Below, piece after piece: positions 26,393-35,958 of a stretch of DNA of 64,000 nucleotides. The DNA is from Chloroflexota bacterium. Lineage in GTDB: Bacteria > Chloroflexota > UBA11872 > UBA12225. The notes under the pieces are model-generated. The model did no database searches. It was not told where the DNA came from and saw only the letters and a program-made list of their open reading frames with translations. The position numbers and the translations under genes were made by a program. Positions within the stretch are counted from its first letter, which is position 1. Each line of letters begins with the position of its first letter. The stretch is taken from contig JAUJOR010000005.1 of NCBI GenBank assembly GCA_030447525.1, positions 124,001 to 188,000 on the forward strand. Direction: 5' to 3'.

Positions 26393-26614
26393 GCGGCCGC
26401 GCTGCACCGCGTACAGGAGACGGCGTGCAGTCGCCGGTGCTGGTCACGGGCGATTGCATTTTGCCGCCTCCGTAGCATGATCACCCCTACCGCCGAGTGC
26501 CTCCTGTAGGAGTTCGCGACATAGGTGGGTGCTGCGGCCGGTTAGGGGACGTGCGGTTGATGCGGCGGGCAGCCACAGGCGCCCCACGCTGGCGTGGGCT
26601 GAGCGTCGCGCGGC

Positions 26615-27305
26615 TCAGGCCATGGGGGCGGCCACGGGCGCAGCCGCTTTGTTGAGCCGGCCGCCGAGCACCGTCACCGTCTGGGCCACGGCGCGAACGC
26701 GCTCATGCACCGTGGTCTGGGCCGGATCATGACCGGGGACCAGGCTGGCGAGGCGGACGTGTCCCCGGCGCAGGGCGTGGAGGGCCTCGAAGCCCTCGAA
26801 GAACCGCTGCCCCATCGTCAGCGTCTTCAGCCCACGCGACGCGCGCAGCCGATCGCGGGTGACCACGTGGCTGCGCTCGATCGGCTTGGTCGTCTCGCCC
26901 CTGGCGCGATGGAGCCCCGTGCGGACGTGCTCGGCCTCCGGGAGCAGCTCCTGCACGGCCTTGATGTAGGGTTGGTGGTGATCACTGATGACTTGGGCTG
27001 GTCGCCAGTCGGTGCGCGCCAGCGCCTGCCGGAAGAAGGCGCTGGCGGACTCGGTGTCGCGGTGCTCCCGGAACAGCACATCGACGACCTGCCCCGTCTC
27101 GTCCACGGCCCGATACAGGTAGTGCTTGTCCGTGCCCCGGAAGAAGAACTGGTATTGCCCCGCGTTGGTGGACACCCTCACACTAGGGAGTAAGCGGACC
27201 TCCGAGGCGAGCAAGGGCCGAAGGTCTGCACCCACCGCAGCACCGTGCCTTGGAGACGTCGATGCCCCGCTCAGCGAGCAGTTCCATCACGCTGGTAGCG
27301 GACAC
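26615..27305 (-). pseudogene. IS6-family transposase, broken N-terminus
   Basis: The body carries KHYLYRAVDETGQVVDVLFR, AQVISDHHQPYIKAVQELLP (catalytic Asp), IERSHVVTRDRLRASRGLKT (catalytic Glu) and GQRFFEGFEALHAL, diagnostic of IS6/IS240 DDE transposases. The first part (VMELLAERGIDVSK) lies in another frame; shifts near 27250 and ~27175 separate them, and the WxxDET first Asp region is damaged. No clean inverted ends were found. Confidence 0.8.
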
Positions 27306-27790
27306 GGGTGACTCGGGGACCAGCGGACCGCCAACGGGATGACGTCCGCCGGCCAGCGGCCAGCCCGCGAAGGCCGAGGCGGAGTCTTCGGTGAAGTCGG
27401 CGCAGGCGCACGACGGGCATACCGTTGGCGCCCGCGCGGGTCACGACCGTCGCGCTTCGTGGCAGGGCGTTGGCGGGATGGACAGGTCAACATTCAGCCC
27501 GCACTTTACCAGCACCACCTAACGTCGCGAACTCCAGGCGGGCCTGGGATCGACGAGTGGGACTATCTCGCCGTTCGCCCGGCCTCGGGCACCGGCAACG
27601 CCTGGGTCGGCACGGGATACGTCCTGCGGGGCTCTTGCACCAGCGGGTTCTGTAGTAACGTCCATCCGCTCTTCTTATGGTTCGGTCGGCGCGACCAAAG
27701 GGCCGACCCCTGACGCCCGGCGCGGTGCCACGGCCTGGCTGGCCGGCGGCTGGCGACGCCAGTTCGTCGGTCAAGCCTGCGTACCGAGCC
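27306..27790. other. Spacer with a possible gene remnant
   Basis: 485 bp. A plus-strand stretch ~27480-27713 reads VNIQPALYQHHLTSRTPGGP, IDEWDYLAVRPASGTGNAWV and VGTGYVLRGSCTSGFCSNVH, which is unlike the surrounding Arg-rich noise and may be the end of an exported Cys-containing protein. No start or ribosome site. Confidence 0.3.
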
Positions 27791-28155
27791 TCAGGGTGGC
27801 TCTGTTGCCATACACACGCGCACGGCGAGGCTCGACGGTGGCGCCGACGGGGTACCGGCCGTCATCCTCGGGGGGAGCGTGATCCGGACATCGTAGTTCC
27901 GGTCCCGGTCACCGGCGCGCTGTCCGCGAGGGTGATTTCCGGCAGGCGGTCGATGCTCGTGGAGGTCGGCGCCTTCCGGAAGGGTCGCACGTCCACGACG
28001 ACCCCGCGGACGGTGACCGCCCTCCCGTCGAGCGCCGACCGGTGCTCGACGAGGTACCGCAGTGAGAGCGGGACGGGGAGCGGTTCCTCGACCGGCTCGT
28101 CGGGGTAGCGATAGAGCGGCGAGGATGACGTCCTCCCCCCGGTGGCTCCGATCAC
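27791..28155 (-). pseudogene. OB-fold-like hypothetical protein, frameshifted
   Basis: YLVEHRSALDGRAVTVRGVV and VDVRPFRKAPTSTSIDRLPE resemble the entry strands of an OB-like fold used in exported nucleic-acid or nitrite-type binding proteins. Near 27900 the frame must shift from VTGTGTTM to GDRDRNYDVRITLPPR to keep the fold. Function unknown; it could be two short pieces rather than one gene. Confidence 0.4.
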
Positions 28156-28633
28156 GCGCGCTGAGCGCTGTCGCCATCCCTATCCCTTGGGGGACGGGCT
28201 GACCTGAGGAAGGCCCACCGAACCGGGTGTGCCCCGCCTTCCCGCACCCGTGCATGGCGGCCCCTGCAGGCACGACCGCTGGGCCACCGCATGGGCCCGT
28301 CGCCGGGCCCGCGGGCGGGCGTTGCCTGGAGCCGTGATCGGATGCGTGTGCTCGCCACCGCGCACGTGGCTTGCTCCCTGTTGGCGGCAACCGCCGGCTC
28401 CTCCGCGCCAGCCCCCGCCGGCGCGACCGACCTGTCAGGAGTGTGCTCCTGCAAGCAGGACAACGCGTGGTTCCTGCGCTGGCGGTCGCGCTGCTCTGCG
28501 CGAATTGGCGAGGATGCGGTGCGCGGTCGGCTGGTGGCCCTTCACCCGCTGCCTGGTCACCCAGAACTGGAGCCGGCCCGCCATCCGCCCCGGGGGGGTT
28601 ACCGCCCCCGGCCGCCGGGCGGCGGCCACGGCG
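28156..28633. other. 478-bp spacer, no supported gene
   Basis: Open frames on both strands but no ribosome site or motif. The frame leading into the macro gene stays open here, so a start earlier than 28634 cannot be fully excluded. Confidence 0.4.
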
Positions 28634-29272
28634 GTGAGGCTCGTGCTGACCGCGGTGGACGAGGCCCTTGCCACCGCGTGGGAGCGCTTCTGCGGCGACG
28701 CGGAGGGCGTCACCGTCCACCAGGGCTCCATCCTGGACGTGGAGTGCGAGGCCGTGGTCAGCCCGGCCAACAGCTTCGGCTTCATGGACGGCGGGATCGA
28801 CGCCCTCTACCTGGCGCACTTCGGGCCCGAGCTCCAGCTGCGGGTCCGCCGGGCCATCTGGGAGCGCCACCACGGCGAGCTCCTCGTCGGGGCGGCCGAC
28901 GTCATCGAGACCGGCGACGCCCAGATCCCCTACCTGATCGCCGTGCCGACGATGCGCGTGCCGATGGTGCTCCGCGAGTCGGTCAACCCCTACCTCGCCG
29001 CCCGCGCCGTGTTCCTCCTCCTGCGGCACGGCACGATCCCCGAGGGCGCGCACCGGGGGCAGCCGCTGGGCGAGCACATCCGCACCGTCGCCGTCCCGGG
29101 ACTCGGCACGGGCGTGGGGCGGGTGGGGCCGAACACCTGCGCCCGCCAGGTCCGCCAGGCCCTCGACGACGTCCTGCTCGGTCGCTTCGCGATGCCCCAG
29201 TCGTGGGCCGAGGCGAGCGAGCGCCACCAGCTGCTCTACACCGACCGCCCGCGCCGCCTCCAACTCGGCTGA
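28634..29272 (+). CDS. Macro-domain protein (ADP-ribose binding)
   Basis: 212 residues from GTG 28634. GVTVHQGSILDVECEAVVSP, ANSFGFMDGGIDALYLAHFG, TGDAQIPYLIAVPTMRVP and TVAVPGLGTGVGRVGPN are the successive phosphate- and ribose-binding loops of a macro domain. The subtype with ALYLAHFG looks like the phage-tail-associated/tail-protein macro family rather than the MacroD hydrolases. Stand-alone; the neighbours on its right face the other way. It may bind or remove ADP-ribose or related nucleotides. Confidence 0.85.
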   Translation: MRLVLTAVDEALATAWERFCGDAEGVTVHQGSILDVECEAVVSPANSFGFMDGGIDALYLAHFGPELQLRVRRAIWERHHGELLVGAADVIETGDAQIPYLIAVPTMRVPMVLRESVNPYLAARAVFLLLRHGTIPEGAHRGQPLGEHIRTVAVPGLGTGVGRVGPNTCARQVRQALDDVLLGRFAMPQSWAEASERHQLLYTDRPRRLQLG

Positions 29273-29406
29273 TCCACGGCGTCCGGGCTGCTGCCCGCCG
29301 CCCGCGCTCGCCCGGGGCGGAGGTCACCGTAAATTTTGGTTCCGTTACTACTCGCAGGCCGAAATGATGTTGGCCCCCCTACTCGGGCGTCCACCCGAGC
29401 GCGCGG

Positions 29407-30402
29407 TCAGCCGCTGGGGGGTGGCGGCAGCGCGACGGTGAACGCCCACGGCCCGGCCTGCTCCCGCTCCACGACGAGCTCCTGCTGTCCCGGCTCGTAG
29501 CGGTGCCACGCCACCCGTTCGACGGTCAGCCGGAGTTCCCGGGCTTCCGGCGGGAGGGCCGGGGCGAAGCGGTAGGCGTGGCGCCACTGGAGGACGCCCC
29601 GCCCGCCGCCGCCACTCCCGCCGTGCGGCCAGGGCGTGTAGGCGCCCCCGCGATCGTCCGTCGCGGCCAGGTGCACCTCCGGCAGCAAGCCCGCCCGCTC
29701 CGGCAGCGGCGCCGGGGGCGCGTACTCGGCGAGCACGCGGAGCTGGGCCAGGAACCCGTCCCGGTAGCGCTCGACGGACAGGAGCGTCACCGTCTCGTCG
29801 CCCGCTCGGTGCGAGGTTCCCACCGGCAAGACGTCGACCAGCTCGCGGAGGTCGGCGTCGGGGGCGTCGGGCCCGCGCGCTGGCGCCCCTGGGCGGCGGA
29901 CGAGGCGGGCGCCGCCGGACGTCCGCCAGCCACCGGCGCCGGGCTCCGGTCCGGCCTCGGGCCGCCTGATCGCCCGGAGCACGGCCGCGCGCACCGCCGC
30001 GAGATCGAGCCCCAGGCTCGTCAGCACCCCGACGGCGATCCCCTCCCTCTCGCGCACCAGGCCCAGGAGGAGGTGTTCCGTGCCGACGTGGGCGTGGTCG
30101 AGGCCCCGCGCCTCCTCCACCGCCAGCTCGATCACCCTCTTGGCCCGCGGGGTGAGCGCGATGTCGCCGATCACCATCCGGTCGCCCCGCCCGATGACGT
30201 GCTCGACCGCGTCGCGCACCCGGTCCGTTCCGGCGCCCAGCGCGCGCAGGACCGCCGCGGCGATGCCCTGCTCCTCCCGGAGGAGCCCGAGCAGGAGGTG
30301 CTCCGTGCCGATGTAGTTGTGGTTGAAGCGCTGGGCCTCCTCCTGGGACAGCACGAGTACCTTCTTCGCCCGCTCAGTGAACTTGTCGAACCGGTCGCTC
30401 AT
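29407..30402 (-). CDS. Clp N-domain protein without ATPase
   Basis: 331 residues. Residues 1-75 (FTERAKKVLVLSQEEAQRFN; IGTEHLLLGLLREEQGIA) and 78-150 (LTPRAKRVIELAVEEARGLD; VGTEHLLLGLVREREGIA) are the two halves of a ClpC-type N-domain. After a linker, the C-terminal ~140 residues form a beta-rich domain (DETVTLLSVERYRDGFLAQL; ARELRLTVERVAWHRYEPG). There is no AAA+ module, so it is not a full ClpC. Such proteins may act as stand-alone substrate sensors; that is an inference. Confidence 0.85.
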   Translation of the reverse strand: MSDRFDKFTERAKKVLVLSQEEAQRFNHNYIGTEHLLLGLLREEQGIAAAVLRALGAGTDRVRDAVEHVIGRGDRMVIGDIALTPRAKRVIELAVEEARGLDHAHVGTEHLLLGLVREREGIAVGVLTSLGLDLAAVRAAVLRAIRRPEAGPEPGAGGWRTSGGARLVRRPGAPARGPDAPDADLRELVDVLPVGTSHRAGDETVTLLSVERYRDGFLAQLRVLAEYAPPAPLPERAGLLPEVHLAATDDRGGAYTPWPHGGSGGGGRGVLQWRHAYRFAPALPPEARELRLTVERVAWHRYEPGQQELVVEREQAGPWAFTVALPPPPSG

Positions 30403-30477
30403 GGTGGCTCCTCATGGCAACATGGCAACACTCGCAGCGGGCGGCCCCCACGGCACGCCCGCTGCGGACTGGTCGGG

Positions 30478-31125
30478 CTACCGGCGTGCCCCGGCGCCGC
30501 GGGAGGGGCGGTGCGGGGCCGCCGCCAAGTCCGGGTCGCGCCCGACGTCCAGGTGGCGGGCGGGACGCAGCAGGTCGTCGAGGGCGGCCTCGTAGTCAGC
30601 CAGGGCGAGCTCCCCGCGCGCGCAGCGCTCCCGCAGGAGCGCCACCATGCCATCGCGGAACTCCAGGTAGGTGAGGTCCCCCGCGACGGAGCGCCGGCGC
30701 AGCGCGGCCTCGGGGGAGAGCGGCGGGGTGGGGCCGGGAGTGGCCCCGCCAGCCGCCGAGGCGGCTAGGCGCTGGGCGAGGGCGAGCAGGGGCGCGCGGA
30801 GGACCGCCCCCAGAGTCGCGGTGGCGGACACGAGGACGAGCAGCGTTACCAGCACCAGCAGGAGCAGCAGGAGTATGTCGGGCCGGGTCAGGGCGGCCAC
30901 GACGAACACCAGGGGGACGAAGACCAGCGCGACGACGTCCGTCCCGCCCAGCAGCAGCGCCACCAGCGCCAGCAGGGCGGTGAACGCCGTGACCACGGCG
31001 GCGAGGTCGCGCAGGGCGCGCAGGACGGCGGCTGTCCCGGCGACGCCGTCGTCGGCGCCGGACCGGGGGGCCGCCCCTGACGGGGCGTCGACGCGGAGCG
31101 GGCTCGCAGCGGTCGAGTCGGGCAT
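30478..31125 (-). CDS. Membrane protein with SHOCT-like tail
   Basis: 215 residues from ATG 31125 (GGAGGAG 7 bases upstream). Two long hydrophobic stretches (AAVVTAFTALLALVALLLGG; ILLLLLLVLVTLLVLVSATA) anchor it. The C-terminus DLTYLEFRDGMVALLRERCA then GELALADYEAALDDLL is a SHOCT-like short helical oligomerisation motif. It lies 75 bp upstream of the Clp-N protein on the same strand and is probably co-transcribed, suggesting a membrane stress module. Confidence 0.65.
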   Translation of the reverse strand: MPDSTAASPLRVDAPSGAAPRSGADDGVAGTAAVLRALRDLAAVVTAFTALLALVALLLGGTDVVALVFVPLVFVVAALTRPDILLLLLLVLVTLLVLVSATATLGAVLRAPLLALAQRLAASAAGGATPGPTPPLSPEAALRRRSVAGDLTYLEFRDGMVALLRERCARGELALADYEAALDDLLRPARHLDVGRDPDLAAAPHRPSRGAGARR

Positions 31126-31180
31126 CCGTGGCTCCTCCCGTCGTTCCGGTGTCCCTCGCCGGTGGCGGGGAGTCTCAGTG

Positions 31181-31197
31181 TACTCTGTTGGGATATA
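31181..31197 (-). promoter_or_regulatory. TATA-CCCAACAGAGTA motif
   Basis: On the minus strand TATATCCCAACAGAGTA, about 55 bases before the SHOCT-like gene. Almost the same motif (TATACCCAACAGAGTA, 61463-61478) precedes the MATE gene. It could be a -10 box plus conserved start region. Confidence 0.35.
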
Positions 31198-31328
31198 TCG
31201 CGAGAAGAGGTCGGCTTTGCACAAAACGTCCCGCTACCGTGTAGTTGACGGGCTGCTGCGACTTGTGACCCGCCCTGGCCAATCTGGAGCCGTTGATGAT
31301 CGGTGGCCGAGTTCGGGTCCGCGAGCCC

Positions 31329-31369
31329 CTTCTTGGGCAAGGCCGAAGAGGTCGGCCTTGCCCAAGAAG
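31329..31369. repeat. 18-bp perfect inverted repeat, recombination-site-like
   Basis: Arms 31329-31346 (CTTCTTGGGCAAGGCCGA) and 31352-31369 separated by only 5 bp (AGAGG). A diverged half-site (GAAGAGGTCGGCTTTGCACA) lies at ~31204-31231. The left arm with its flank (GAGCCCCTTCTTGGGCAAGG) resembles 22491-22512. It is upstream of a decayed tyrosine recombinase. Confidence 0.65.
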
Positions 31370-31540
31370 TCCACTCACGAGCCACTGTTCACGAGCCACT
31401 GTGACACCAAGCCGGCCAGCCCGGGGCCGTGCGCCCGCCGGCGCCCGGGTGTAGCCTGGCGGCCGCGCCGGCGCCCCTCGCGGGGCCGGCGGGCGGCGGA
31501 GTGACCCTACGAGGGCGCCGCGACACAGGGAGGACGGGCA

Positions 31541-32003
31541 TGGGCGACGGGCAGACCGACCAGCAGCTCTCGGCGGCGCAGTTCGGGCTGGCGTTCAAGG
31601 GCTTCTTGGAGCAGGCGGTCGCCCAGGCGCCGGCGCCGGAGCCCTTCTTCCGCCAGCAGCTTCGGGCGCACTTCGGTGCCGACCCCACCGCGTTGCCGGT
31701 GGTGGCCGAGGAGTTCGAGCCCGCGACCACGCCAACGTGCAGCGGGCCCTGGACGCCTCTCTCGAGGCGCCGGGCCGCGCGGCGGTGGTGGTGGGGGTAC
31801 TCTCCGACCAGCAGCGCTACATGGGCTTCAAGCTGACGGACCTGCTGGCGCCGGCGCGGCCCGGCCTGGCGGGCGGGTCGCCTCCGCTGGAGGGGCCGGT
31901 GGAATACGTCAACGTCCGGCTGCAGGACGAGCACGTCCTCCTGTGCGTCAAGTCCGGGCTGTACCTGGTGCGCGAGCCGGCCGCCAGGCGCTGGCGTCGG
32001 TGA
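31541..32003 (+). pseudogene. N-terminal part of an AAA-type ATPase gene
   Basis: MGDGQTDQQLSAAQFGLAFK starts a protein whose frame shifts near 31725-31735 to HANVQRALDASLEAPGRAAV, and continues to EYVNVRLQDEHVLLCVKSGL and YLVREPAARRW. This N-terminal arrangement (a helical region followed by a GPVQYVNV-like beta segment) is what I know from stand-alone AAA+ ATPases of Chloroflexota. The ATPase domain itself is missing and recombinase sequence follows directly. Confidence 0.5.
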
Positions 32004-32512
32004 ACGCGGCCCTGGCGGCCCTGCGCCGGTTCTACCGGTGGGCGGTGGCCGCGGGGTGGACGCCGGCCGATGTCACGGCCAAGGTCAAGCCGGTACCGGC
32101 GCAGCCGCTGGCCCCCAAGGGCTTCACCTCGGTGGAACGGCAGCGCCTGCGCCGCGAAGCCGAGCGCGCCGGCCCGATGCCCGACGCCATTGTGACCACG
32201 CTGCTCAACACCGGGCTGCGGGTCGACGAGGCGGCCATGGGGGCGATCTTCCGAGGGAAGCGCGGCCCCTATACCGATCGCGGCGTCCGGAGCCTGCTCG
32301 CCCAGCTCGGCCGGCACGCCGGAGTCGTCGGCGTCGTCGGCGTCCATCCGCACCGCTTCCGCCACGATGCCGCCCGCCGCTTGGTGGAAGCCGTCGACCT
32401 GCCAACGGTCGCGTCGCTCCTTGGGCACAGTTGGCTCGACACCGTCCGGATCTACAGCCAGCCGGACGAGGCCGCGCTGGAGCGCGCGACCGCCGTCTTA
32501 GAGACCCAGTAG
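31985..32512 (+). pseudogene. Tyrosine recombinase remnant with internal deletion
   Basis: ALASVNAALAALRRFYRWAV starts inside the core-binding domain, so the N-terminus is gone. Arg is present in LLNTGLRVDEAA, but the sequence then jumps to AIFRGKRGPYTDRGVRSLLA, so the beta region with the catalytic Lys is deleted. HPHRFRHDAARRL (HxxR) and LLGHSWLDTVRIYSQP (His, Tyr) remain. Enzyme should be dead. It is fused in sequence to the ATPase fragment on its left. Confidence 0.8.
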
Positions 32513-32733
32513 CGGACGAGCCGCGGACGCCGTCGGGCGCTCCCTCCTGCCCCAGCACTCGCGTTGCCCCCGGTTTTTCCCGGTCTCCATCTCCGGCTGC
32601 TCACTCCTCTGATATGCTAGATGACTAGAGAGCTAGCTAATATAGTGACATGGATGGATGGGCGGCGGGCCGATCATACGCCCATTCCGGGGCAGCGGCG
32701 GGCCGTCGGCGACCGACCTTGAGAGGGGCGACG

Positions 32734-35700
32734 ATGGCAACGATGGAGGGCGTACTGGGGTGGTCCCGCCCGGCGGTCAAGGAGTGCCCGAGGCGGCTGG
32801 CGGGGCGGCTGTGGGGCGCCCTGCCCGAGGGGCGGCCCCTCCCCGAGGCGGCCTGGCAGGGCCGCCATCGCGCGGTGCTCGTCCTGCTGTGGCTCCACGC
32901 GCTGGGGCTCGCCGCCTTCGGGGTCGGTATGGGACAAGATCTGGCGCACAGCGTTGCCGAGGGTGGCGTGCTCGCGGCCGTGGCCGTGCTCGCGGCGCAA
33001 CCCCGGCTGGGTCGACGCTGGCGGAGCGCCGTGGCCAGCCTGGGCCTGATCACGGCCTCCGCGATACTCGTGCATCTCTCCGGCGGGTACGTGGAGGCGC
33101 ACTTCCACTTCTTCGTCATGATCGCGGTGATCGGGCTGTACCAGGACTGGGTGCCCTTCCTGCTGGCGCTGGGCTACGTCGTGCTGCACCACGGCGTCTT
33201 CGGTGTCCTCGCACCAGGGGCGGTGTACAACCACCCCGACGCGCTGGCGCACCCGTGGAAGTGGGCCGCCATCCACGGCGCCTTCGTCCTGGCCGCCAGC
33301 GCGGCCACCGTCGCCGCCTGGCGCCTGAGCGAGGCCGCCCGCGCCCGCACCGAGGCCAGCGAAGCCCGCCTGCGGCTCCTGACGGAGCGGCTGCCGGCCG
33401 TCCTGTGGTCGACCGACGCCGCCTTGCGGTTCGTCGCCGCGCAGGGGGCGGGGCTGACCACCCTGGGCCTGCGCGGCGAGGAGCTCGTCGGCACGTCCCT
33501 CCGGGAGCGCTTCGGCGGCGACGAGCCGGCCGGCTCGACCGTCGCGGCGCATCGCCGGGCGCTCCAGGGGGAGTCCGTGGCCTTCGAGCTGGTGTGGGCG
33601 GGGCGCACCTTTGAGGCGCGGGTCGAGCCGCTGCGCCGGCCCGACGGCGCAGCGGTGGGGACGGTGGCGGTGGCGGTGGACGTCACCGAGCGGCTGGACG
33701 CGGAGAGCGAGCGCCAGCGCCTGGTGGACACCTCGCAGGCCAAGAGCGCCTTCCTCGCCAACATGAGTCACGAGCTGCGTACCCCCATGAACGGGGTGCT
33801 GGGCATGACCGAGCTCCTGCTGGACACGCCCCTGTCCCCTGAGCAGCAGGAGTACGCCCAGACGGCGCACCGCTCTGGAGAGTCCCTGCTCCGCGTCATC
33901 AACGACATCCTGGACTTCTCCAAGGTTGAGGACGGCCAGGTGCAGCTCGAGTGCATCGACTTCGATCTGCGGGAGACGGTGGAGGACGTCGCCGCCCTGC
34001 TGGCCGCCCGGGCACACGAGCAAGGGCTGGAGCTCACGGTGGCCCTCGACCCGGACGTCCCCACCGCCCTCCAGGGCGACCCCTTCCGCCTGCGCCAGGT
34101 GCTGACGAACTTGCTGGGCAACGCTGTCAAGTTCACCGCGCGGGGGGAGGTCGGCGTGCACGTCCAGACGGTCCAGACGGGCGTGGCGGACACGGCGGGG
34201 GTCACGGCGATGGGGCTGCGCTTCGCCGTGCGCGACACCGGGATCGGACTGACGCCGGCGGCGCAGGCCGGGCTGTTCCAGCCCTTCGCGCAGGCCGACG
34301 CCTCGACCACCCGGCGCTACGGGGGCACCGGCCTGGGGCTGGCCATCTCCCAGCGCCTGGTGGCGCTGATGGGGGGCACCATCGGGATCGAGAGCGCCCC
34401 CGGGGAGGGGAGCACCTTCTGGTTCACCGCCACCTTCGCGCCGGCGCCCCCGGCAACGCCCGCCCTCCCCCTGCCGGCCGCCCCCCGGGTCCAGGCCCTC
34501 CAGGGCGGACGCGTCCTGGTCGTGGACGACAACGCGACCAACCGCCGGCACGTCGACCGCCAGCTCCGTACCTGGGGGCTGCACGCCGACGGTGCCGCGG
34601 ATGGGCCGGCGGCGCTAGGGCTGCTGCGGGAGGCGGCAGCCCGGGGGGCACCCTACGACCTGGCCCTGCTGGACCTGCAGATGCCGGGCATGGACGGGCT
34701 CATGCTGGCCCGGGCGATCACGAGCGACCCCACCCTCGCGGCCACCCGCCTGGTGTTGCTCACCTCGCTCGGTGGCGGGGGGCATGCCAGCGCGGCGGCG
34801 CGGCAGGCGGGGATCCTGGCCACCCTGACCAAGCCAGTGCGCCAGGCCCAGCTCTACGACACGCTAGTCACCGTTCTGACGTCTCCCGTCCTGAGCGGTC
34901 CTGGCGGGGCTGGCCTCAGGGCAGCCCCCCTGGCCCCCCTGGCCCCCTCGGCCACGGTGGCGCCTGTGGGCCCGCTCGGCGCGGCGGCGCCGGCCGTGCC
35001 CCCGCTGCCCAGCCTGGGCTCGGGGGTGCTGCTGGCGGAGGACAACGCCGTCAACCAGCGCGTGACGCAGCGGATGCTGGAGAAGCTGGGCTACCAGGTC
35101 GAGCTCGTGGCCGACGGCCGGGCGGCGGTGACGGCCCTCGGGCGCACGAGCTACGCCGCCGTGTTGATGGACTGCCAGATGCCGGAGCTGGATGGGTTCA
35201 GGGCCACGGCCGTGATCCGCCGGCAGGAAGGGACGCCGGGCACGGGGCGCCGCACGCCGATCATCGCCATGACCGCCCACGCCCTGCAGGGAGACCGGGA
35301 GCGCTGCCTGGCCGCCGGGATGGACGACTACCTGGCCAAGCCGGTGCGGGCGGAGGCGCTGGCGATCATGCTGCAGCGGTGGGCGCCACCCGTCGCCGCG
35401 GGGGCCGCGCCGGCCCTGCCGTCTGACGACATGCCCATCGATCTGCAGGCCCTGGCCGCCTTACGGGAGCTGGGGGACGAGGACGGCACGGAGCTCGTGC
35501 GCGAGGTCGCCACGCTGTTCCTCGAGGATGCCCCGCTCCGCCTGGCGGCGCTGCGCTCGGCAATGGGCCGGGGCGACGCGGTGGCCGTGGCGCGGGAGGC
35601 CCACACCCTCAAGGGCAGCGCCGCCAGCCTGGGGGCGCTGCCCCTGGCCGGCCTGTGTGCCGTGCTCGAGGGGCGGGAGCCCGGTTTGACGTCCGATCTG

Positions 35701-35796
35701 GGGGCAACCTCAGGGGGATTGGACGTGCTGGGTCAGCTCGACGCCGAGCTGGAGCGGGTGCGGGTCGCCCTCGACGCCTACCTGGCGCCGGCGTGA
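32734..35796 (+). CDS. Hybrid sensor histidine kinase (PAS-HK-REC-REC-HPt)
   Basis: 1020 residues from ATG 32734 (GAGAGG upstream). Residues ~45-215 hold six hydrophobic segments with [17 protein letters not shown], a MASE-like membrane sensor. A PAS domain follows (~240-340), then HisKA with His ~346 ([13 protein letters not shown]), HATPase_c with DTGIGL and [10 protein letters not shown] (~560), REC1 (VVDDNAT; Asp in [11 protein letters not shown] ~646), REC2 (LAEDNAVNQ; Asp in [11 protein letters not shown] ~811) and an HPt domain with His ~955 ([13 protein letters not shown]). A full internal phosphorelay. No cognate regulator is adjacent. Confidence 0.95.
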   Translation: MATMEGVLGWSRPAVKECPRRLAGRLWGALPEGRPLPEAAWQGRHRAVLVLLWLHALGLAAFGVGMGQDLAHSVAEGGVLAAVAVLAAQPRLGRRWRSAVASLGLITASAILVHLSGGYVEAHFHFFVMIAVIGLYQDWVPFLLALGYVVLHHGVFGVLAPGAVYNHPDALAHPWKWAAIHGAFVLAASAATVAAWRLSEAARARTEASEARLRLLTERLPAVLWSTDAALRFVAAQGAGLTTLGLRGEELVGTSLRERFGGDEPAGSTVAAHRRALQGESVAFELVWAGRTFEARVEPLRRPDGAAVGTVAVAVDVTERLDAESERQRLVDTSQAKSAFLANMSHELRTPMNGVLGMTELLLDTPLSPEQQEYAQTAHRSGESLLRVINDILDFSKVEDGQVQLECIDFDLRETVEDVAALLAARAHEQGLELTVALDPDVPTALQGDPFRLRQVLTNLLGNAVKFTARGEVGVHVQTVQTGVADTAGVTAMGLRFAVRDTGIGLTPAAQAGLFQPFAQADASTTRRYGGTGLGLAISQRLVALMGGTIGIESAPGEGSTFWFTATFAPAPPATPALPLPAAPRVQALQGGRVLVVDDNATNRRHVDRQLRTWGLHADGAADGPAALGLLREAAARGAPYDLALLDLQMPGMDGLMLARAITSDPTLAATRLVLLTSLGGGGHASAAARQAGILATLTKPVRQAQLYDTLVTVLTSPVLSGPGGAGLRAAPLAPLAPSATVAPVGPLGAAAPAVPPLPSLGSGVLLAEDNAVNQRVTQRMLEKLGYQVELVADGRAAVTALGRTSYAAVLMDCQMPELDGFRATAVIRRQEGTPGTGRRTPIIAMTAHALQGDRERCLAAGMDDYLAKPVRAEALAIMLQRWAPPVAAGAAPALPSDDMPIDLQALAALRELGDEDGTELVREVATLFLEDAPLRLAALRSAMGRGDAVAVAREAHTLKGSAASLGALPLAGLCAVLEGREPGLTSDLGATSGGLDVLGQLDAELERVRVALDAYLAPA

Positions 35797-35958
35797 GCTG
35801 CCGGTCTTGATTGCCGAGGACGACGCCATCCGCTCCCGACACCGCCCACCGACCGGGCGTGGGCGCCGACGCCCCCTTCCGAGATCGCCAGCACACCCCT
35901 CGCTCGGCCTGAACCACAGACACCATCGCGAATTGGTCCTCAGCACAGGAGAACGCCC

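Noticed and set aside
27796..27810. GGCTCTGTTGCCATA as a possible IS6-type terminal repeat
   Set aside because: No inverted partner was found on the other side of the IS6 transposase remnant, so it cannot be called an end.
32674..34584. 636-codon minus-strand frame under the histidine kinase
   Set aside because: Gly/Gln/Pro-rich shadow of the kinase gene, whose domains are unmistakable on the plus strand.
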